Assembly: GCA_964466965.1 (NCBI GenBank)
Contig: CAYXPZ010000086.1
Location: 1 to 9,364 of the forward strand
Reading direction: 5' to 3'
Source of the DNA: Dichotomicrobium sp964466965
GTDB taxonomy: Bacteria; Pseudomonadota; Alphaproteobacteria; Rhizobiales; Rhodomicrobiaceae
Length of the DNA: 9,364 bases
The translations under genes were made by a program, and so were the position numbers. This document shows positions 6,417-9,364 of this stretch, piece after piece. Position 1 is the first letter of the stretch, and every line of letters begins with the position of its first letter. The notes beneath the pieces were generated by a model. It did not search any database, had not been told where the DNA came from, and saw only the letters and a program-made list of their open reading frames with translations.

Positions 6417-6431
6417 TTAGCGTTTGATTAA
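6417..6431 (+). promoter_or_regulatory. CtrA-like box between chpT and the response regulator (TTAG-N7-TTAA)
   Basis: TTAG (6417-6420), seven bases, then TTAA (6428-6431) match the CtrA consensus TTAA-N7-TTAA at 7 of 8 specified positions with exact spacing. It lies 13 bases after the chpT stop and about 40-50 bases before the regulator start, where a regulated promoter for that gene would be expected. The matched bases are few, so chance is not excluded, but TTAA is uncommon in this GC-rich window. Confidence 0.45.
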
Positions 6432-6482
6432 AGTCTGATGCGCACTGTGCATCGACGTATTGCGTAACGATGAGTGCCACAG

Positions 6483-6860
6483 ATGGCGTATTGCCTGATT
6501 GCAGATGACAGCGCCGCCATGCGCAGGGTCCTGCGCGGCATGCTGACCGATCTCGGCGTTGAGGCGGGCGAGGCGGTGGACGGGCGCGAGGCGGTGGAGA
6601 GCTGCCGCGCGCGGATGCCCGATGCGGTACTGCTCGACTGGAACATGCCGATTATGGATGGGTTCGCTGTCCTTCAAGCGCTTAGGGACCACCGCGCGCG
6701 GGCCAAGGTGATCTTCTGTACAAGCGGTGCGGAGGCTGGCCCAATTACCCGCGCGATGGCCGCGGGTGCGAGCGAATACCTGATCAAGCCGTTTGACCGC
6801 GACCTGCTGGCAGGCAAATTCCAGACACTCGGCCTGACTGGAACGCCAACCAACGGCTGA
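6483..6860 (+). CDS. Single-domain (CheY-like) response regulator next to chpT
   Basis: 125 residues from the ATG at 6483, all one receiver domain with no output domain. Visible features: the acidic pair D8-D9 in CLIADDSAAMRR, phosphoacceptor D52 in AVLLDWNMPIMDGF, the conserved Thr80 in VIFCTSG, and K102-P103 in YLIKPFDR. It resembles a conserved alphaproteobacterial family of lone receivers with LLDWNMPxMDG and IFCT motifs. It does not resemble CpdR or DivK closely, and its role is not established. An upstream in-frame GTG at 6474 would add MPQ. I chose the ATG because relatives start at this point, but neither start has a good Shine-Dalgarno. Its place after chpT suggests it may receive or drain phosphate from ChpT (inference). 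The TTAG-N7-TTAA box upstream suggests CtrA control. Confidence 0.92.
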   Translation: MAYCLIADDSAAMRRVLRGMLTDLGVEAGEAVDGREAVESCRARMPDAVLLDWNMPIMDGFAVLQALRDHRARAKVIFCTSGAEAGPITRAMAAGASEYLIKPFDRDLLAGKFQTLGLTGTPTNG

Positions 6861-7027
6861 GTCCACCTATAGTCCAGCGCTGCAAACCCGATGCCACGTG
6901 GGGAGCCACAATCGCTCCTTGCACAGCCAGACATTTCGTCGCACCATAACAAATCTGTGAACAGAGAACGCGGTTAAACGCGCAACTCAAAGTGGAGGAA
7001 ACGCGCCGCGTCCGCCTTGCTTGGACG

Positions 7028-7042
7028 ATGGCGCATCGCCAT
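7028..7042 (+). promoter_or_regulatory. Small hairpin abutting the ribosome site of the CBS-domain gene
   Basis: ATGGCG (7028-7033), CAT, CGCCAT (7037-7042) form a perfect 6-bp stem with a 3-base loop, ending at the first base of TGGAGG (7042-7047), the Shine-Dalgarno of the next gene. In mRNA it could present or partly occlude the ribosome site. Short stems like this also occur by chance. Confidence 0.3.
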
Positions 7043-7053
7043 GGAGGCATGTC

Positions 7054-7485
7054 ATGAATGTGGCGTCTATCCTGAAACACAAGGGCCGCGACTGCGCCAC
7101 AATCGTACAGGACCGGCCTGTTGCCGAAGCCGTTCAGATCCTTGCGGAGAAACGGATTGGGGCGATTGTGGTGGTCGATAATGCTGGTGAGATTGCTGGC
7201 ATCTTGTCGGAGCGCGATATTGTCAGACATCTGGCAAACGGTCATGCGGAGGCGCTGGAGAGTCCCATTTCGCGCATCATGACCCAGGATGTACTTACCT
7301 GTAGCCCCGCGGATACCACCGAGGATCTGATGGCGCAAATGACCCGCAGCCGTATCCGCCATCTACCCGTGAAGGAGGACGGCAAGCTGGCCGGGATCGT
7401 GTCGATCGGCGATGTGGTGAAGTGGCGGATCGCCGAGATCGAGTCGCGCAACACAGCGCTGCAAGAGTACATCGCGACCGGCTAA
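7054..7485 (+). CDS. Tandem CBS-domain protein
   Basis: 143 residues consisting of two CBS domains, about 8-62 (with GAIVVVDNAGEIAGILSERD and DIVRHL) and 73-126 (ending IRHLPVKEDGKLAGIVSIGD), plus a short helical tail (RIAEIESRNTALQEYIATG). Paired CBS domains (Bateman modules) usually bind adenine nucleotides or related ligands and report energy status to a partner. Stand-alone pairs of this length are common in alphaproteobacteria and mostly uncharacterised. The ATG at 7054 is chosen because GGAGG lies 6 bases before it. An in-frame TTG at 7021 would add 11 residues but has no ribosome site. The stop TAA overlaps the hisI stop on the other strand. The 193-base gap upstream contains a CTGTGAACAG inverted repeat near 6956-6965 and CGCG-GTTAAA-CGCG (6969-6982), either of which could be an operator. 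No ligand can be assigned. Confidence 0.93.
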   Translation: MNVASILKHKGRDCATIVQDRPVAEAVQILAEKRIGAIVVVDNAGEIAGILSERDIVRHLANGHAEALESPISRIMTQDVLTCSPADTTEDLMAQMTRSRIRHLPVKEDGKLAGIVSIGDVVKWRIAEIESRNTALQEYIATG

Positions 7486-7958
7486 TTTCCCCGGCGATAA
7501 ACCTGCTCGGGGTCGAACAGCCGTGCGCTATCGCGCATCTCTAGCCGCGTCGCCGTGCCTGTCGTCTGGCGGAGCGGCAGCTCGCGGTAAAAGCAGGAGC
7601 GCCGGCCCGTGTGGCAGCACCCGCCGGAGCCGGCCATGCGCACCTTGAGCCAGATCGCATCCTGATCGCAGTCGGTGCGCATTTCCACGACAGCCTGCGT
7701 ATTGCCGCTCGTCTCGCCCTTGCGCCACAGCTTGCCGCGCGAGCGGCTCCAGTAATGCGCCTCACCGGTTTCGATGGTTCGGGCGAGCGCAAGCGCGTTC
7801 ATATAGGCGAGCATCAGCACCTCGCCGGTGTCCGCGTCGGTCACGATGGCGGGCAGCACGCCGCCTTCACCGAACTTCGGCGCGAAAACGCCACCTTCCT
7901 CGATGTCTACGCCCTCGCGCGCGGCGAAGCGGGATTGCCCCGGCTCAGTGTTCGTCAT
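7482..7958 (-). CDS. hisI: Phosphoribosyl-AMP cyclohydrolase HisI
   Basis: 158 residues. The enzyme opens the adenine ring of phosphoribosyl-AMP, the third step of histidine biosynthesis, in the cytoplasm using Zn2+ and Mg2+. The signature is complete: GEVLMLAYMN (45-54), HYWSRSRGKLWRKGETSGNT (68-87), metal-binding CDQD (97-100), GGCCHTGRRSCFYREL (112-127) with C114/C115, H116 and C122. There is no fused HisE (pyrophosphohydrolase) domain, so it is the monofunctional alphaproteobacterial type. The frame extends upstream to 8048, but that would run into nth and add 30 unrelated residues. The ATG at 7958 gives the family N-terminus, although its Shine-Dalgarno is weak. It is divergent from nth across 71 bases. 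Its TAG stop overlaps the TAA stop of the CBS gene, leaving no room for a terminator between them. No other his genes are present here. Confidence 0.95.
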   Translation of the reverse strand: MTNTEPGQSRFAAREGVDIEEGGVFAPKFGEGGVLPAIVTDADTGEVLMLAYMNALALARTIETGEAHYWSRSRGKLWRKGETSGNTQAVVEMRTDCDQDAIWLKVRMAGSGGCCHTGRRSCFYRELPLRQTTGTATRLEMRDSARLFDPEQVYRRGN

Positions 7959-8012
7959 GGCTTCGGTCTTTCGTTCTGCGGCTTTGGAAAGCCCTACACA
8001 TGCGCGCGAAAT

Positions 8013-8022
8013 GTTGTACAAC
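8013..8022. promoter_or_regulatory. Perfect 10-bp palindrome GTTGTACAAC between hisI and nth
   Basis: The palindrome lies in the 71-base divergent gap, 7 bases before the nth ATG, where a Shine-Dalgarno would be expected but is absent. It could be an operator for nth. TTGGAA (7984-7989) upstream is a possible -35 for nth, though no good -10 is correctly spaced. Confidence 0.35.
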
Positions 8023-8029
8023 GCGGCGC

Positions 8030-8713
8030 ATGGTGCAAGCGAAGCCATCCGAGGCCAAGACCGCTGACAGCCCGTCGCGTCTGTCGCCGGACGCGATTGC
8101 AGAAATCTTCCGTCGCTTCCAGCAGGTGAAACCCGCGCCGGAAAGCGAGCTGGACTATCGCAACCCCTTTACGCTGTTGGTGGCCGTGGTGCTCTCAGCG
8201 CAGGCCACCGACGCCGGCGTCAACAAGGCGACCGCAAGGCTCTTCGATGCTGCCGACACGCCGGAAGCGATGGTGGCACTTGGCGAGGAGCGCGTGCGCG
8301 ACATGATCAAGACGATCGGGCTTTACCGCAATAAGGCGAAAAACGTCATCGCGCTGTCGCAAAAGCTGATCGAGGATCTCGGCGGTGAAATCCCGCGCGA
8401 CCGGGCCGCGCTGGAAAGCCTGCCGGGCGTCGGGCGGAAAACGGCCAATGTCGTGCTGAACGTCGCGTTCGGCGAGCCGGCGATGGCCGTAGATACCCAC
8501 ATTTTCCGCGTGAGCAACCGCACCGGCCTGGCGCCGGGCAAGACGCCGCTGGAGGTCGAGCACGGTCTGGAAGCGGTCGTGCCGGCCGAATATGCCCGCC
8601 ACGCGCATCACTGGCTGATCCTGCACGGGCGCTATGTCTGCAAGGCGCGCAAGCCGCTCTGCGCCGATTGCGCGATCCGCGACCTGTGCCTGTATCCCGA
8701 CAAGACGGCCTGA
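8030..8713 (+). CDS. nth: Endonuclease III (DNA glycosylase/AP lyase)
   Basis: 227 residues, normal for Nth. The enzyme removes oxidised pyrimidines and cleaves the abasic site in base-excision repair. Visible features: LLVAVVLSAQATDAGVNKAT (49-68), helix-hairpin-helix LPGVGRKTANVVL (131-143) with catalytic Lys137, VDTHIFR (154-160) with catalytic Asp155, HHWLILHGRYVCKAR, and the [4Fe-4S] cluster cysteines 204, 211, 214 and 220 in the classical C-X6-C-X2-C-X5-C spacing. All catalytic and cluster residues are intact. The frame can be extended to 8000, but the added MRAKCCTTRR is not family-like. The ATG at 8030 is chosen, although it lacks a Shine-Dalgarno and may be translated leaderless or weakly. 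The next gene starts 41 bases downstream on the same strand, so co-transcription is likely. Confidence 0.96.
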   Translation: MVQAKPSEAKTADSPSRLSPDAIAEIFRRFQQVKPAPESELDYRNPFTLLVAVVLSAQATDAGVNKATARLFDAADTPEAMVALGEERVRDMIKTIGLYRNKAKNVIALSQKLIEDLGGEIPRDRAALESLPGVGRKTANVVLNVAFGEPAMAVDTHIFRVSNRTGLAPGKTPLEVEHGLEAVVPAEYARHAHHWLILHGRYVCKARKPLCADCAIRDLCLYPDKTA

Positions 8714-8754
8714 GGCGGCAATCCCAAGAACACCAACCGAAAAAGAGTACGCTT

Positions 8755-9364
8755 ATGAGCACGGAACTTGATGTGGTCGGTATCGGCAACGCCATCGTCG
8801 ATATCATCGCGCGCTGCGAGGATGATTTCATCGCTGCGGAGGGGCTGGCGAAGGGCGGCATGCGCCTGATCGACGCCGAAGAGGCCGACCGGCTCTACGG
8901 CAAGATGGGGCCGGCCACGGAGATGTCCGGTGGCTCGGCGGCCAATACTTGCGCGGGGCTGGCGTCGCTCGGCGCGCGCACGGCCTTCATCGGCAAGGTC
9001 GCGGGCGACCAGTTCGGCACGGTGTTCGCGCATGATATCCGCGCGATCGGCGTTGAATATGAGACCACGCAAAGTCACAGCCAGTCGCCGACCGCGCGCT
9101 GCCTCGTGCTGGTCACGCCGGATGGCGAGCGCACCATGTGCACCTATCTCGGCGCGTCCACCGAGCTGGGCAACGGCGAGATCGTCGAGGCGACGATACG
9201 CTCCGCGCGCGTCACATATCTGGAGGGCTACCTGTTCGATCCGCCGGAGGCCAAGGCGGCCTTCCATGAGGCCGCGCGCATCGCCGCGGAGGCCGGCCGG
9301 CAGGTGGCACTGAGCCTGTCCGACACCTTCTGCGTCGAGCGCCACCGCGCCGCGTTCCGCAGCC
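8755..9364 (+). CDS. PfkB-family kinase, adenosine-kinase-like (partial, C-terminus beyond the right edge)
   Basis: The frame is open from the ATG at 8755 to the right edge, 203 codons with no stop, so roughly the last third of a usual 330-residue protein is missing. The N-terminus ELDVVGIGNAIVDIIARCED (4-23) carries the substrate-binding GNAIVD. The first PfkB signature runs through MSGGSAANTCAGLASLG (57-73) and FIGKVAGDQFG (78-88). The GNAIVD start and SGGSAANT favour the adenosine/ribokinase branch, which phosphorylates a nucleoside or sugar with ATP. The catalytic DTxGAGD segment lies outside the window, so activity cannot be confirmed. An AAGAG about 7 bases before the start is a fair ribosome site. 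It lies 41 bases after nth and is probably in the same transcript. Substrate assignment is by family resemblance only. Confidence 0.9.
   Translation, partial: MSTELDVVGIGNAIVDIIARCEDDFIAAEGLAKGGMRLIDAEEADRLYGKMGPATEMSGGSAANTCAGLASLGARTAFIGKVAGDQFGTVFAHDIRAIGVEYETTQSHSQSPTARCLVLVTPDGERTMCTYLGASTELGNGEIVEATIRSARVTYLEGYLFDPPEAKAAFHEAARIAAEAGRQVALSLSDTFCVERHRAAFRS

Noticed and set aside
6900..6920. GGAGC-N7-GCTCC hairpin after the response regulator as a terminator
   Set aside because: Only five Watson-Crick pairs plus two wobbles, with no T-tract after it.
6784..7362. Minus-strand open frame of 192 codons opposite the CBS-domain gene
   Set aside because: It has no recognisable domain and overlaps two well-supported plus-strand genes.
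7482..8048. Longer form of hisI starting at 8048
   Set aside because: The added residues do not resemble HisI and would overlap the start of nth. The ATG at 7958 gives the expected length.
8632..9345. Minus-strand open frame of 237 codons at the right edge
   Set aside because: It is antisense to the PfkB-family kinase, whose signature motifs are clear on the plus strand. The composition is Arg/Ala/Asp-rich, typical of a shadow.
1..9364. CRISPR array, insertion sequence or toxin-antitoxin pair
   Set aside because: No regularly spaced repeats, no transposase motifs, no terminal inverted repeats and no small toxin/antitoxin-like gene pair were seen.

Overview
The window reads as chromosomal DNA of an alphaproteobacterium, most likely of the Hyphomicrobiales (Rhizobiales) or a close relative. 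The evidence is a high-GC sequence carrying chpT (the phosphotransferase of the CckA-ChpT-CtrA cell-cycle relay), eipA (the DUF1134 envelope protein studied in Brucella), a coiled-coil membrane protein whose N-terminus matches a Rhizobiales family of unknown function, and rhizobial-type nth and adenosine-kinase-like genes. There are no insertion sequences, tRNA, rRNA or CRISPR arrays.

Left part (1-4551), all on the minus strand. At the edge is a partial gene (start at 1141) for a membrane protein whose cytoplasmic tail resembles the winged-helix C-terminus of P4/D5-type primases. It is the most accessory-looking gene here. A 444-base gap without a convincing gene follows, holding a possible promoter and three close GANTC sites. 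Next come a 567-residue single-pass coiled-coil protein with a long disordered tail (1586-3289) and eipA (3445-4422), which carries an unusually long acidic, proline-rich, repetitive insert before its conserved domain.

Middle (4552-6860). cysQ (3',5'-bisphosphate nucleotidase) is on the minus strand. It is divergent from chpT (5759-6403, plus) across a 379-base gap that contains a 25-bp inverted repeat on a candidate promoter. chpT is followed by a single-domain response regulator, a plausible phosphorelay partner. A CtrA-like box (TTAG-N7-TTAA) lies between them, and a weaker one (TTAG-N7-TTAG) lies upstream of eipA. Together these suggest a cell-cycle/envelope neighbourhood that may be under CtrA control.

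Right part (6861-9364). A two-CBS-domain protein (plus) meets hisI (minus) tail to tail, with overlapping stop codons. hisI is divergent from nth (endonuclease III) across 71 bases that contain a perfect 10-bp palindrome. nth is followed 41 bases later by a PfkB/adenosine-kinase-like gene that runs off the right edge. These are ordinary housekeeping genes.

The two edge genes (1-1141 minus and 8755-9364 plus) have no stop codon inside the window and were read directly from the DNA. No complete, clearly novel multi-gene system is visible. The best leads are the membrane-anchored primase-tail-like protein, the coiled-coil protein with a duplicated SLxDRL motif, the enlarged EipA, and the candidate regulatory sites around chpT.
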